Source of the DNA: Blastococcus sp. URHD0036
GTDB taxonomy: Bacteria; Actinomycetota; Actinomycetes; Mycobacteriales; Geodermatophilaceae
Direction of reading: 5' to 3'
DNA length: 64,000 bases
Assembly: GCF_000701365.1 (NCBI RefSeq)
Contig: NZ_JNIK01000013.1
Coordinates: 1 to 64,000, forward strand
Position 1 is the first letter of the stretch. Each line of letters starts with the position of its first letter. Both the position numbers and the translations under genes were made by a program. The notes under the pieces are model-generated. The model was not told the origin of the DNA, searched no databases, and worked only from the letters and a program-made list of their open reading frames with translations. Below are positions 8,100 through 16,400 of this stretch, piece by piece.

Positions 8100-9004
8100 C
8101 CGGCGCGGTCCCAGAAGCGGGCCGCGTTCGCGTACCCGACCCGGCGCAGCTCGTCGTCGGTGAGCGGGAGGTCCCGCAGGGCCCGGGCGTGGGCCGCCTG
8201 GTCGATCATCGGGTAGTTGGTGCCGAACACCACCCGGTCGACGCCGATGCGACGGATCGTGGCCGCCACCGCCTCGCCGTCGAGGGGTTCCCCCATGCCC
8301 CCCAGGCGCATCGCGGTGTCGGTGACGACGTTCTCGGACAGCCGGACGATCGCGGCGGTGTCGTCCTCGGCGCCCCAGCCGAGGTGGGCGATCTGGAGCC
8401 GCAGCGCCGGATGGCTCCGCACGACCTCGGCGAAGTGCCGCGGGTGCCCGAACGCCTCCCCGGGGGCGACCGCGCCGCTCTCCGACAGCACCGGGACGTC
8501 GAGCTCGACGGCCAGCCGCCAGACGACGTCCATGCGCTCGTCGTCCGGCCGCCGGCGCAGGAACATCGGCGCCACCTTGATGCCGCTCGCACCCGCGGCG
8601 AGCTGGGTGCGGACCTCTCGCTCGACCTCGGCATCGGTCATCAGGACCGGGTCCACGCCCACGACGGCCTTCAGCCGGTCCGGCCTCGCCGCCGCCGCGC
8701 CGGCCGCCCAGGAGTTCTGCTCGTGCCAGGCCGCCAGCACGTCGGCCGTGGCCGCCTCACGGTCGGCGCCCGCGGTCACCGCGGCGTCGACGGCGTCCTG
8801 CGCGAAGACGACCGAGACGATCAGGGACCACGCGATGCCGGCCCCGTCCATGCTCGCCACGACGTCGTCCGGCGTCCCGTCGCGCTCCACCGGCATGCCG
8901 AGGCCGCCGACGAAGGCCCGCGTCGCCGCCGCGGACGGCTGCGTGTGGGTGTGTGCGTCGATGAGTCGGACGTCGGCCCGGCTACCGGACGTGGGGGTCG
9001 TCAC
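8096..9004 (-). CDS. Amidohydrolase family protein (TIM-barrel, ACMSD-like)
   Basis: 302 residues with the amidohydrolase-2 layout: the N-terminal metal motif DAHTH (residue ~17), a mid-protein KVAPMF strand, QIAHLGWG (~203) and the C-terminal VVFGTNYP strand where the family often has an Asp-Pro. Members are metal-dependent hydrolases or decarboxylases of aromatic or heterocyclic acids. The start is a GTG whose upstream AGGAG is only 1 nt away, so the true start may be slightly downstream. It lies 34 bp after an EamA transporter gene on the same strand and may be co-transcribed with it. Confidence 0.85.
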   Translation of the reverse strand: MTTPTSGSRADVRLIDAHTHTQPSAAATRAFVGGLGMPVERDGTPDDVVASMDGAGIAWSLIVSVVFAQDAVDAAVTAGADREAATADVLAAWHEQNSWAAGAAAARPDRLKAVVGVDPVLMTDAEVEREVRTQLAAGASGIKVAPMFLRRRPDDERMDVVWRLAVELDVPVLSESGAVAPGEAFGHPRHFAEVVRSHPALRLQIAHLGWGAEDDTAAIVRLSENVVTDTAMRLGGMGEPLDGEAVAATIRRIGVDRVVFGTNYPMIDQAAHARALRDLPLTDDELRRVGYANAARFWDRAG

Positions 9005-9038
9005 GCTCCTGTCCTACAGCAGCGCGGGGCGGACCTGT

Positions 9039-10022
9039 TCAGCTGCGCGAGCGGTCGGCTCCGCCCGCGACGGCCGTCTCGGGCACGACGGCGACCGGGA
9101 TCTCCGGGCCCGGCGACCGCAGCTCGTCGAGCTGGACCAGGCCGATGCCGCCGAGCACGAACAGGCCTCCGACGAGCTGCCAGACCGTGAGCTCCTGGCC
9201 GAGCAGCAGCCAGGCGAAGAGCACCGCGAACAGCACCTCGGTCAGACCCACGAAGGAGGCGATCTTCGCGCCGAGCAGCCGGGCACCGATGACGCCGGTG
9301 ACGTAGGCGACGACGGCTGCGACCAGCGACAGCCCGACGACCGGGACCAGCCAGCTGACCTCCCGGTCGAGCAGGACGACGTCGACGCGCGGCGCGGCGA
9401 GCGGCAGCACCCCGAGCGCTCCGGCGGCGGCCAGCACCGCACCACCGACGGTCAGCCCGCCCCAGGCGACGACGAGCGGTGGCAGCGCGTCGTCCTTCCC
9501 GGCGGAGAGCACGAAGTACGTCGCCAGCCCCACCGCGGCGCCGAGGCCCCACAGCACGCCGATCGGGTCGAGGTCCGCGCCGCTGAACAGGTCCAGGACC
9601 AGCGCGAGGCCGCCCACTGCCACCGCGGCCCCGGCCACGGTCAGCGCCCGCGGCCGCTGGCCGTGCCGCAGCCAGAGCCAGCCGATGACCAGCAGCGCAC
9701 CGGAGTACTCGAGCAGCAGCGCGACGGCGACCGAGAGGTGCTGGACCGCGTTGAAGTAGCAGAGCTGCGCGCCGGCGACGGCGGCGATGCCGTACACGGT
9801 CACGGTGCCCGCGTCACGCCGCAGCCGGCCGAGCTGACCGCGGAGCAGGACCAGCGCCACGGGGGTCAGCACCAGGGCGGCGACGACGACGCGCACCGTC
9901 ACCGCCGCGCCCGGCGTCCATCCCGCCTCGAGCAGACTGCCGGCGAAGGCGCCCGAGGTACCGAACGTGGCGGCCGAGATCAGGGCCAGCCCCAGACCCA
10001 CCCCGCCTGCTCGCTGCTGCAT
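9039..10022 (-). CDS. EamA/DMT family transporter
   Basis: 327 residues forming two EamA repeats with about ten transmembrane helices. The N-terminal repeat opens with GLALISAATFGTSGAFAG, and the second contains SFVGLTEVLFAVLFAWLLLG, the usual signature near TM8-9. The last ~30 residues are a cytoplasmic Pro/Val-rich tail. Such carriers export amino acids, metabolites or drugs. It is divergent from a CGNR zinc-finger gene over an 80-bp gap with a symmetric repeat, an arrangement that suggests the CGNR protein controls this exporter. Confidence 0.92.
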   Translation of the reverse strand: MQQRAGGVGLGLALISAATFGTSGAFAGSLLEAGWTPGAAVTVRVVVAALVLTPVALVLLRGQLGRLRRDAGTVTVYGIAAVAGAQLCYFNAVQHLSVAVALLLEYSGALLVIGWLWLRHGQRPRALTVAGAAVAVGGLALVLDLFSGADLDPIGVLWGLGAAVGLATYFVLSAGKDDALPPLVVAWGGLTVGGAVLAAAGALGVLPLAAPRVDVVLLDREVSWLVPVVGLSLVAAVVAYVTGVIGARLLGAKIASFVGLTEVLFAVLFAWLLLGQELTVWQLVGGLFVLGGIGLVQLDELRSPGPEIPVAVVPETAVAGGADRSRS

Positions 10023-10056
10023 CGCGACGCTCCCGTCAGGGGTGTACTGGCCTATG

Positions 10057-10097
10057 CTCCTTACAGGTCGTCACCGTAGGGGCAGCGGAGTAAGGAG
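10057..10097. promoter_or_regulatory. Symmetric GTAAGGAG sites between EamA and CGNR genes
   Basis: CTCCTTAC at 10057-10064 and GTAAGGAG at 10090-10097 are exact complements 25 bp apart in the divergent intergenic region. The right copy also contains the RBS (AAGGAG) of the CGNR gene, so a bound regulator would cover that ribosome site. This is a candidate operator for the adjacent regulator. Confidence 0.5.
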
Positions 10098-10102
10098 TCA
10101 AA

Positions 10103-10636
10103 ATGGTGTTCGCACATGACACCGAGCTCGCGCTGGCGGCGGCCGCGTCCCTGGTGAACACCGACCAGGCCGACGGCGACGAGCTGACGACGACGGCCGA
10201 TCTCGCCGGGTTCGTCGAGCGGTGGCGGTGGACCGGCCGGCTCACCGGCGACGTCGCCGAGCTCGACGAGGTGCGGGCGCTGCGCCCCCGGCTGCGCGAG
10301 CTCTGGCAGCTGGACGAGGACGCTCTCGTCGACCGGGTCAACGCGATGCTGCGCGACGCCCGGGCCCTGCCCCAGCTGGTCAAGCACGACGGCTTCGACT
10401 ACCACCTGCACGCGACGCCGTCGGACGCCCCGCTCGCCGACCGGATGCTGGTGGAGGCGGCGATGGCCTTCGTCGACGTCGTCCGGCAGCAGGAGCTCGA
10501 TCGGCTGCGGACCTGCGAGGCCGACGACTGCGCGGACGTCTACGTCGACCTGTCGCGCAACCGCTCCCGGCGCTACTGCGACACCTCCTGCGGCAACCGG
10601 ATGAACGTGGCCGCGTTCCGCGCCCGGCAGGCCTGA
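10103..10636 (+). CDS. CGNR zinc-finger domain transcriptional regulator
   Basis: 177 residues. The N-terminal ABATE-like helical domain (~1-130) begins with a conserved segment ending in LVNT, and the C-terminal CGNR zinc finger is clear: LRTCEADDCADVYVD, then SRRYCDTSCGNRMNVAAFR with four cysteines and the name-giving CGNR. Family members are putative DNA-binding regulators, often next to transporters. The start is supported by AAGGAG 5 bp upstream. It probably regulates the divergent EamA gene and itself through the symmetric sites between them. Confidence 0.92.
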   Translation: MVFAHDTELALAAAASLVNTDQADGDELTTTADLAGFVERWRWTGRLTGDVAELDEVRALRPRLRELWQLDEDALVDRVNAMLRDARALPQLVKHDGFDYHLHATPSDAPLADRMLVEAAMAFVDVVRQQELDRLRTCEADDCADVYVDLSRNRSRRYCDTSCGNRMNVAAFRARQA

Positions 10637-10639
10637 CCC

Positions 10640-11371
10640 TCACCGCAGGTGCCGGGCGAAGAACCGGTTGCCGGCGTCGCCCTCGAAGTGCGGGATGCCG
10701 GTGTGCCCGCCCGTATTGGCGTGCAGCGTCTTCTCCGCCGACCCGAGCGCGTCGAAGAGGTCCAGCGCCATCTGCCGGTCGTTGCCCTCGTCGTCCCACT
10801 GCAGGAGGACCAGCAGCGGGACGGTGACCCGCCGGGCCTCGTCGAACGAGGCGCGGGGCACGTAGCTCCCGGCGAAGAGCAGGGCGGCGGCGATGCGCGG
10901 CTCGACCGCAGCCAGCCGGACGCCGACGGCCGTCACCCCGCCCGCGAAGCCGACCGGGCCGCCGATCCCGGGGAGCGGGAGGAGGGCGTCCAGTGCGGCC
11001 CGCCACTCGGGGACCGCGCGGTCGACCAGCGGGAGCACGAGCCGGTCGACGACGTCGTCCCCGACGGGCTCCCCGGCCGTCACCGCCCGCCGGAGCTCCG
11101 CGCGGGCCTCCTCCACGGCCGGGATGCGGGGCCGGTCCCCGCTCCCGGGCAGCTCGAGGGTGGCCGCGGCGAACCCCGCTGCCACGGTGTCCCGTGCCCG
11201 GGCCGCGATCCGCGGGTACATCCGGTCGAGCCCGCCGGGGTGGCCGAGCAGGACCAGCGGCGCCTCGGCGGAGGCCGATGCCGACGTCCACAGGAGGCCG
11301 GGGACGTCGCCGAGGGTGAAGCCGCGCTCGAGGACGTCGTCGTCGAGGCGTCGTTCGGAGGTGAGGTGCAT
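10640..11371 (-). CDS. Alpha/beta hydrolase-fold protein, apparently lacking the nucleophile Ser
   Basis: 243 residues from the ATG of MHLTSERRL; the frame extends upstream but that part looks untranslated. The fold is recognisable from PLVLLGHPGG (oxyanion region, ~40), the LELPGSGDR loop and the C-terminal LLQWDDEGN acid and NTGGHTGIP histidine. The nucleophile elbow, normally GxSxG, reads GFAGG before VTAVGVRLAAVEPRI, with Ala in place of Ser. The protein may therefore be non-catalytic, or use another residue. Its best match is to dienelactone-hydrolase-like dipeptidyl hydrolases. It ends 3 bp from the convergent CGNR gene. Confidence 0.75.
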   Translation of the reverse strand: MHLTSERRLDDDVLERGFTLGDVPGLLWTSASASAEAPLVLLGHPGGLDRMYPRIAARARDTVAAGFAAATLELPGSGDRPRIPAVEEARAELRRAVTAGEPVGDDVVDRLVLPLVDRAVPEWRAALDALLPLPGIGGPVGFAGGVTAVGVRLAAVEPRIAAALLFAGSYVPRASFDEARRVTVPLLVLLQWDDEGNDRQMALDLFDALGSAEKTLHANTGGHTGIPHFEGDAGNRFFARHLR

Positions 11372-11520
11372 GGTCGTGTCGTAGCAGCGCCCGCCGCCGT
11401 CCGCCGACCGCTTTTCGGTCCTCGTGCGCGGCGCGGTCCCCACCCCTGCAAGCGGCGTGCAAGTGGCGCCGAAGCGCCCGCGCGCACGGTGTTCCTGCCC
11501 ACCCCGACAGGAGGAACACC

Positions 11521-12132
11521 ATGACCCAGATCCAGCAGCCCCAGCCGTACTACGGCCCGCCGCAGCAGTACGCGCCGTTCCCCGGCTCCCAGCCGCCCGC
11601 TCCCCCGCGCCGGCGCACCGGCCTGGTCGTCGGCTCGGTCGCCGGCGCTGTCGTCGTCCTCGGCGGGCTTGGAGCCGGGGCCTTCTTCCTGTTCGGCGGC
11701 TCGACGCTCGACGACGCCGACGCGGAGGGCCAGATCAGCGCCCAGGTCCAGGAGCAGACCGGGATCGCCCCGGACGGCGTCGACTGCCCGTCCGGAGTGG
11801 ACCTCGCCGAGGGGACGACGACCACCTGCACCGTCACCCTGCAGGGCCAGACCTACGACTACACGCTCACCCAGCTCGACGACGAGGGGAACGTGGAGTT
11901 CAGCAGCGACGCCGTCTACGTGCAGCTGGCCGACGTCGAGGAACTGCTCGCGGGCGCCTTCGCCGACGAGAGCCTCGAGGTCGACGCGAGCTGCGACGCC
12001 GGGGAGCGCACCGTCCTCATCGCCGCCGACGGCCTGTCGATCCCGTGCACCGTCGTCAACGTCGAGGACTCCACCGACGACGCCGACGTCACCGCCCTGA
12101 TCGACGCCGCCGGAACGGTCACCTTCGAGTGA
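11521..12132 (+). CDS. DUF4333 repeat membrane protein
   Basis: 203 residues from an ATG with a strong RBS (AGGAGG). A Gln/Pro/Tyr-rich cytoplasmic N-terminus (~1-32) precedes one transmembrane helix (~35-58). Outside lie two DUF4333-like units: GIAPDGVDCPSGVDLAEGTTTTCTV (a paired-Cys unit, ~80-105) and a second with SCDAGERTVL and SIPCTVVN (~158-178). DUF4333 is a small actinobacterial extracytoplasmic domain of unknown function, usually with two conserved cysteines likely to form a disulfide. It stands alone, convergent with the LLM oxidoreductase. Confidence 0.85.
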   Translation: MTQIQQPQPYYGPPQQYAPFPGSQPPAPPRRRTGLVVGSVAGAVVVLGGLGAGAFFLFGGSTLDDADAEGQISAQVQEQTGIAPDGVDCPSGVDLAEGTTTTCTVTLQGQTYDYTLTQLDDEGNVEFSSDAVYVQLADVEELLAGAFADESLEVDASCDAGERTVLIAADGLSIPCTVVNVEDSTDDADVTALIDAAGTVTFE

Positions 12133-12141
12133 CCGGGCTCG

Positions 12142-13182
12142 TCAGTGCCCGCCGTGCGGCGCCCACCCGATGGCCGGCGCGACGTGCCGGGCGATCGTCT
12201 CCAGCAGGTGCGCGTTGTAGTCGACGCCGAGCATGTTCGGCACGGTGAGCAGCAGGGTGTCGGCATCGCGGACCGCGGCGTCCTTGGCCAGCTCCTCGGC
12301 CAGGACGTCGGGCTCGCCGGTGTAGCTCTTCCCGAACCGGGCCCGCACCCCCTCGAGCAGGCCGACCTGGTCCTCGCCGGCGTCGGCGCCGAAGTACATC
12401 CGGTCGGTGTCGCTGACGATCGGCAGCACGCTGCGGCTGACCGAGACCCGCGGCTCGCGGTCCCAGCCGGCGTCGGCCCAGGCCTGACGGAAGCGGGCGA
12501 TCTGCTCGGCCTGGAGCTGGTCGAACGGCACGCCGGTGTCCTCCGACAGCAGCGTGGAGCTCATGAGGTTCATGCCCTGCTCGGCGGTCCACACGGCGGT
12601 GTCGAAGGTGCCCGACCCCCACCAGATCCGGTCGGCCAGGCCCGGCGACTGCGGCTGGATCGGCAGCCGCGCCCGGGCGCCCCCGGTCATCCGCGGATCG
12701 GCGTCCGCCACGGAGGCGCCACCGAGCGCGGCGCGGAACAGCGCGGTCTTGTCCCGGGCGAGGTCGGCGTCGGTCGTGCCGTCCGGCGGCACGTAGCCGA
12801 AGGTCTGCGAGCCGCGCAGTGCCGTCTCCGGCGATCCCCGGCTCACGCCCAGCTGCAGCCGGCCGGCGCTGAGCAGGTCGGCCGCGGCGGCCTCCTCGGC
12901 CATGTAGAGCGGGTTCTCGTAGCGCATGTCGATGACGCCGGTGCCGAGCTCGATCCGCGAGGTGCGCATCGCCATCGCGGTGAGCAGCGGGAACGGCGAG
13001 GCGAGCTGCCGGGCGAAGTGGTGCACCCGCACGTAGGCGCCGTCCAGGCCCAGCTCCTCCGCGGCGACGGCGAGCTCGACGCTCTGCACGAGCGCGTCAC
13101 GGGCCGTCCGCACCTGGGAGCCCGGAACGGGCTGCCAGTGCCCGAAGGAGAGGAACCCGATCCGCTTCGGCAGTGCGCTCAT
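12142..13182 (-). CDS. LLM-class flavin-dependent oxidoreductase
   Basis: 346 residues. The start chosen is the ATG of MSALPKRIGFLSFG behind GGAGGAGG, not the upstream in-frame codon. It has the luciferase-like TIM barrel: LAVAAEELGLDGAYVRVHHF near 47, TSRIELGTGVIDM near 90 and LSAGRLQLGVSRGSPE near 122. Enzymes of this class use FMNH2 or F420. Given fbiC in the same window, F420 use is possible, but the sequence does not decide it. Substrate unknown. Confidence 0.9.
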   Translation of the reverse strand: MSALPKRIGFLSFGHWQPVPGSQVRTARDALVQSVELAVAAEELGLDGAYVRVHHFARQLASPFPLLTAMAMRTSRIELGTGVIDMRYENPLYMAEEAAAADLLSAGRLQLGVSRGSPETALRGSQTFGYVPPDGTTDADLARDKTALFRAALGGASVADADPRMTGGARARLPIQPQSPGLADRIWWGSGTFDTAVWTAEQGMNLMSSTLLSEDTGVPFDQLQAEQIARFRQAWADAGWDREPRVSVSRSVLPIVSDTDRMYFGADAGEDQVGLLEGVRARFGKSYTGEPDVLAEELAKDAAVRDADTLLLTVPNMLGVDYNAHLLETIARHVAPAIGWAPHGGH

Positions 13183-13338
13183 GCCTCCTCCAGCGGCGGC
13201 ACGGACGACGGGATTCCGCCGTGCCCGGAACTCGTTCGTCACACGGCTCACTCGTGGCACCCCCACCTCGGTTTCTCACGCACTGTGATCGATTGACCAC
13301 GACATACCGGGGACGGGTTCCGTCACTCCTCGGCACGG

Positions 13339-15414
13339 GTGCAGCACCCTGAGCCGGTGACCCTGCACGCACACGACGTCCCCAAGCCCCGGTCGGGCTC
13401 CGGGAACGACCCAGCCGCCGCCCGGCTGCGTGCCATCGACACGCTCCTCGCCGACCGCGGCCAGCTCTTCCGCGCGCTGTTCCTGACCGCGCCGGTGCCC
13501 AAGGCGCTGGTCGACCTCGACGGCCACTTCCTCGTGGTCAACGAGGCGCTGTGCGCGATGACCGGCCGCACGGTCGACGACCTCGTCGGCCGGCACGTGG
13601 ACCTGCTCGCCCACCCCGACGAGGCCCCCGTCCCGGACGCCGTCGCCGACGGCTCGGGACCCCTGGACCCGTGGCTGCAGGTCGACGGCGAGCGGCGGCT
13701 GCGCCGTGCCGACGGCAGCGAGCTGTTCGTGCTGCAGACCCACGAGGTCGTGCACCGCAGCAGCGGCGAGCCGCACTTCGTCGTCCTCTCGCTCGTGGAC
13801 GTCACCGACCGCCGCCGTGCCGAGGAGGACCTCGTCCGGCGGGCCTTCACCGACCCGCTGACCGGGCTGCCCAACCGCCGGGCCCTCGGCGACCGGCTCA
13901 ACCACGCCCTGGCGCTGTCCAAGCGGCGCGGGCTCCAGGTCGGGCTGGTGCACCTCGACCTCGACCGGTTCCAGGCGGTCAACGACGCCCTCGGGCACGA
14001 GGCCGCCGACCAGGTGCTCATGCAGGTGGCCGACCGGCTGCGCTGGAGCACCCGCGTGGAGGACACCGCCGTCCGGCTGGGCGGCGACGAGTTCCTGATC
14101 CTGGCCGAGGACGTCGAGGACCTCGACGGCCTGCGCGCCCTCGCCGACCGCCTGCTGTCGGTGCTGGACGACCCGGTCGTCGTCGGCGGGCGGGAGATCG
14201 TGCTCTCGGCCAGCGTGGGGCTCACCCTCGGCTCCGACGTCGCCCCCGACGACCTCCTCCGCCAGGCGCACGGCGCCCTCATGCGGGCCAAGTCCGACGG
14301 CAGCCGCGCCCGCATCGAGGTCTACGACGGCGTGCTCTCCGACGACGAGATCGACCAGCTGCAGCTGGAGGCCGACCTCCGGCACGCGCTGGACGGCGAC
14401 GAGCTGCGGCTCTTCTACCAGCCGATCGTGTCCCTCTCGGACGAGACGCTGCTGGGGTACGAGGCGCTCATCCGCTGGGAGCACCCCTCCCGTGGCCTGC
14501 TGATGCCGGGCGCGTTCCTCGCCTGCGCGGAGGACAACCGGCTCACCGCCAAGCTCGGCGCCTGGGTCCTGCACCGCGCCTGCAACGACGCGGCCGGCTG
14601 GCCGGCCGGCCTGCGGGTGCACGTGAACATCTCCGCCCGGCACCTCGCCGAGCCCGGCTTCACCGACCTCGTCGTCGACGCGCTCGCCTCGTCCGGTCTG
14701 CCGCCGGAGCGCCTCGAGCTGGAGATCACCGAGTCGACGGCGTTGTTCGCCGCCGACGCGACGCTGCAGGCCGTCAGCGAGGTCACCGACCACGGCGTGA
14801 CGCTCGCCCTCGACGACTTCGGCACCGGCTACTCGGCCATCACCGCCCTGCACCGGCTGCCCATCCACACGGTGAAGATCGACCGCTCGTTCGTCGCCGA
14901 CGTGGTGACCCAGCCCGCCACCGCGGCGCTGGTGCAGGGGCTGCTCCAGCTCGGCATGGGCATGGGGCTGCAGGTCATCGCCGAGGGCATCGAGGACCTC
15001 GACCAGGCCGAGTGGCTGCGCGAGCACGGCTGCGTGATGGCCCAGGGCTACGCGTTCGGCCGGCCGGCTCCGCTGCCCGGGCCGAGCGCACTCAGCGAGG
15101 ACGCCGCAGTGGAGCAGCTCGTGCCGGCGGAGGTGCGCAGTGACGCGCCCCTGACAGCCGAGGAGGTCATCGTCGCGGCCGACACCCCGGCGCCGTCGCT
15201 GGACGAGCCGACCGCCGACGTGCTGGCCTTCCCCACCGCTCAGGCGGCCGCGGTCCTGCCGCCGACGGCGCAGTTCGACGCGCTCGCCGGCTGGGACGCC
15301 GACGACGACGACGCCGTGGTGCCCGCTCCGCGCCGCGACGCGGGGCTGCCCGAGGTGCCGCACCTCTACGCCGTCCTCGACGACACCGGAGAGACCCCGC
15401 CGGTCCGCGACTAG
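13339..15414 (+). CDS. PAS-GGDEF-EAL cyclic-di-GMP signalling protein
   Basis: 691 residues from a GTG (a second GTG lies six codons later). A PAS sensor (~40-165, with PKALVDLDGHFLVVNEALC) leads into a GGDEF domain (~170-330; LGGDEF intact near 248, DPLTGLPNRR at its start) and an EAL domain (~345-590; GYEALIRWEHP, DDFGTGYSA and AEGIED present). Both catalytic motifs appear intact, so it could make and degrade c-di-GMP. It has no transmembrane helix, so it senses a cytoplasmic signal. The last ~95 residues are an acidic, Ala-rich tail without a domain. Confidence 0.93.
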   Translation: MQHPEPVTLHAHDVPKPRSGSGNDPAAARLRAIDTLLADRGQLFRALFLTAPVPKALVDLDGHFLVVNEALCAMTGRTVDDLVGRHVDLLAHPDEAPVPDAVADGSGPLDPWLQVDGERRLRRADGSELFVLQTHEVVHRSSGEPHFVVLSLVDVTDRRRAEEDLVRRAFTDPLTGLPNRRALGDRLNHALALSKRRGLQVGLVHLDLDRFQAVNDALGHEAADQVLMQVADRLRWSTRVEDTAVRLGGDEFLILAEDVEDLDGLRALADRLLSVLDDPVVVGGREIVLSASVGLTLGSDVAPDDLLRQAHGALMRAKSDGSRARIEVYDGVLSDDEIDQLQLEADLRHALDGDELRLFYQPIVSLSDETLLGYEALIRWEHPSRGLLMPGAFLACAEDNRLTAKLGAWVLHRACNDAAGWPAGLRVHVNISARHLAEPGFTDLVVDALASSGLPPERLELEITESTALFAADATLQAVSEVTDHGVTLALDDFGTGYSAITALHRLPIHTVKIDRSFVADVVTQPATAALVQGLLQLGMGMGLQVIAEGIEDLDQAEWLREHGCVMAQGYAFGRPAPLPGPSALSEDAAVEQLVPAEVRSDAPLTAEEVIVAADTPAPSLDEPTADVLAFPTAQAAAVLPPTAQFDALAGWDADDDDAVVPAPRRDAGLPEVPHLYAVLDDTGETPPVRD

Positions 15415-15426
15415 GTCCGCGCGTCC

Positions 15427-15500
15427 TCGTGCTCTGCCCACCCCCTGTGGGCAGAGCACGAACATTCGTGCTCTGCCCACGCAGCGTGGGCAGAGCACGA
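15427..15500. repeat. Two tandem copies of a 15-bp-stem palindrome (REP-like, likely terminator)
   Basis: TCGTGCTCTGCCCAC and its perfect complement form a stem with a 5-nt loop at 15427-15461. The same stem recurs at 15466-15500 with a different loop (GCAGC), 4 bp later. The stem also occurs at 29844-29884, so this is a dispersed family, not a gene-specific terminator. Here it lies after the GGDEF-EAL gene and could end its transcript. Confidence 0.8.
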
Positions 15501-15608
15501 GCGTGTGCGGGCCCCCTCTCCAGCCCGGCGCGTGACCGCCAGGTGACGTCTGCGGGACGGTCGTGTTCCCGACCGGCGGCCGGGCCGCGGGCCGGTCAGG
15601 ATGCCGCC

Positions 15609-16394
15609 ATGCCCACCGACGTCGCCGCCACCATGACCGTCACCTCGACCGGCCCCGCGACGGCGTTGCTGCAGGTCGCGGTCGCGTCGCCGCTGACCGA
15701 GACGCTCACCGTGCTGTGCGACGGCGAGCCGCTGCCGACCGAGGAGTTCACGGTCGGCGAGGCCCGGGTGCACCGCGTCGAGCTCCGCGAGGGGACGACG
15801 ACCGTGGCCTACACCGCGGCCGTCGACCCCGCCGGTCCGCCGCGTCCGGTCACCCCCGCGGCGTGGGCCGAGGCGCTGCGGCCGAGCCGCTACTGCCCGT
15901 CCGACGAGCTGGAGGGCTACGCCGCCGCCGAGTTCGACCGGACGCTGCCGCGCGGGGAACTGGTCGGCGCCGTCGCCGGGTGGGTCCACGACCGGCTGAG
16001 CTACGTCTCCGGCGCCAGCCGATCGATCGACACCGCCGTCGACACCCTGCTACTCGGCCAGGGCGTGTGCCGGGACTACGCGCACCTGACCGCCACCCTG
16101 CTGCGCGCCCTGGAGGTGCCGGCCCGGCTGGTCGCCGTCTACGCGCCGGGACTGGACCCGATGGACTTCCACGCGGTCGTGGAGGCCGACGTCGACGGGA
16201 CCTGGTGCGTCGTCGACGCGACCCGGCTGGCGCCGACCAGCGCCCTGGTGCGGATCTGCTCCGGGCGCGACGCCGCCGACACCGCGTTCCTCACCCTGCT
16301 CGACGGCGTCGCCCGCTTCGAGTCGATGACCGTCACCGCGACGGTGGACGGCGACCTGCCCGCGCCGGCGACCGCGCCGTTCCCGCTGCCCTGA
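15609..16394 (+). CDS. Transglutaminase-like domain protein
   Basis: 261 residues from the ATG of MPTDVAATM. An N-terminal beta domain (~1-85) precedes a transglutaminase-like Cys-His-Asp core: GQGVCRDYAHLTATLLRAL (Cys ~155), MDFHAVVEAD (His ~189) and WCVVDATRLAP (Asp ~204). The triad is intact. Family members are cysteine-protease-like amidases or peptidases rather than true crosslinkers. There is no signal peptide. The end abuts the convergent NAD kinase gene. Confidence 0.88.
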   Translation: MPTDVAATMTVTSTGPATALLQVAVASPLTETLTVLCDGEPLPTEEFTVGEARVHRVELREGTTTVAYTAAVDPAGPPRPVTPAAWAEALRPSRYCPSDELEGYAAAEFDRTLPRGELVGAVAGWVHDRLSYVSGASRSIDTAVDTLLLGQGVCRDYAHLTATLLRALEVPARLVAVYAPGLDPMDFHAVVEADVDGTWCVVDATRLAPTSALVRICSGRDAADTAFLTLLDGVARFESMTVTATVDGDLPAPATAPFPLP

Positions 16395-16400
16395 ACCCGG

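Noticed and set aside
13276-15498. 740-residue minus-strand open frame opposite the PAS-GGDEF-EAL gene
   Set aside because: It is the antisense shadow of a real gene with intact catalytic motifs; its translation is Arg/Val/Gly-rich with no domains.
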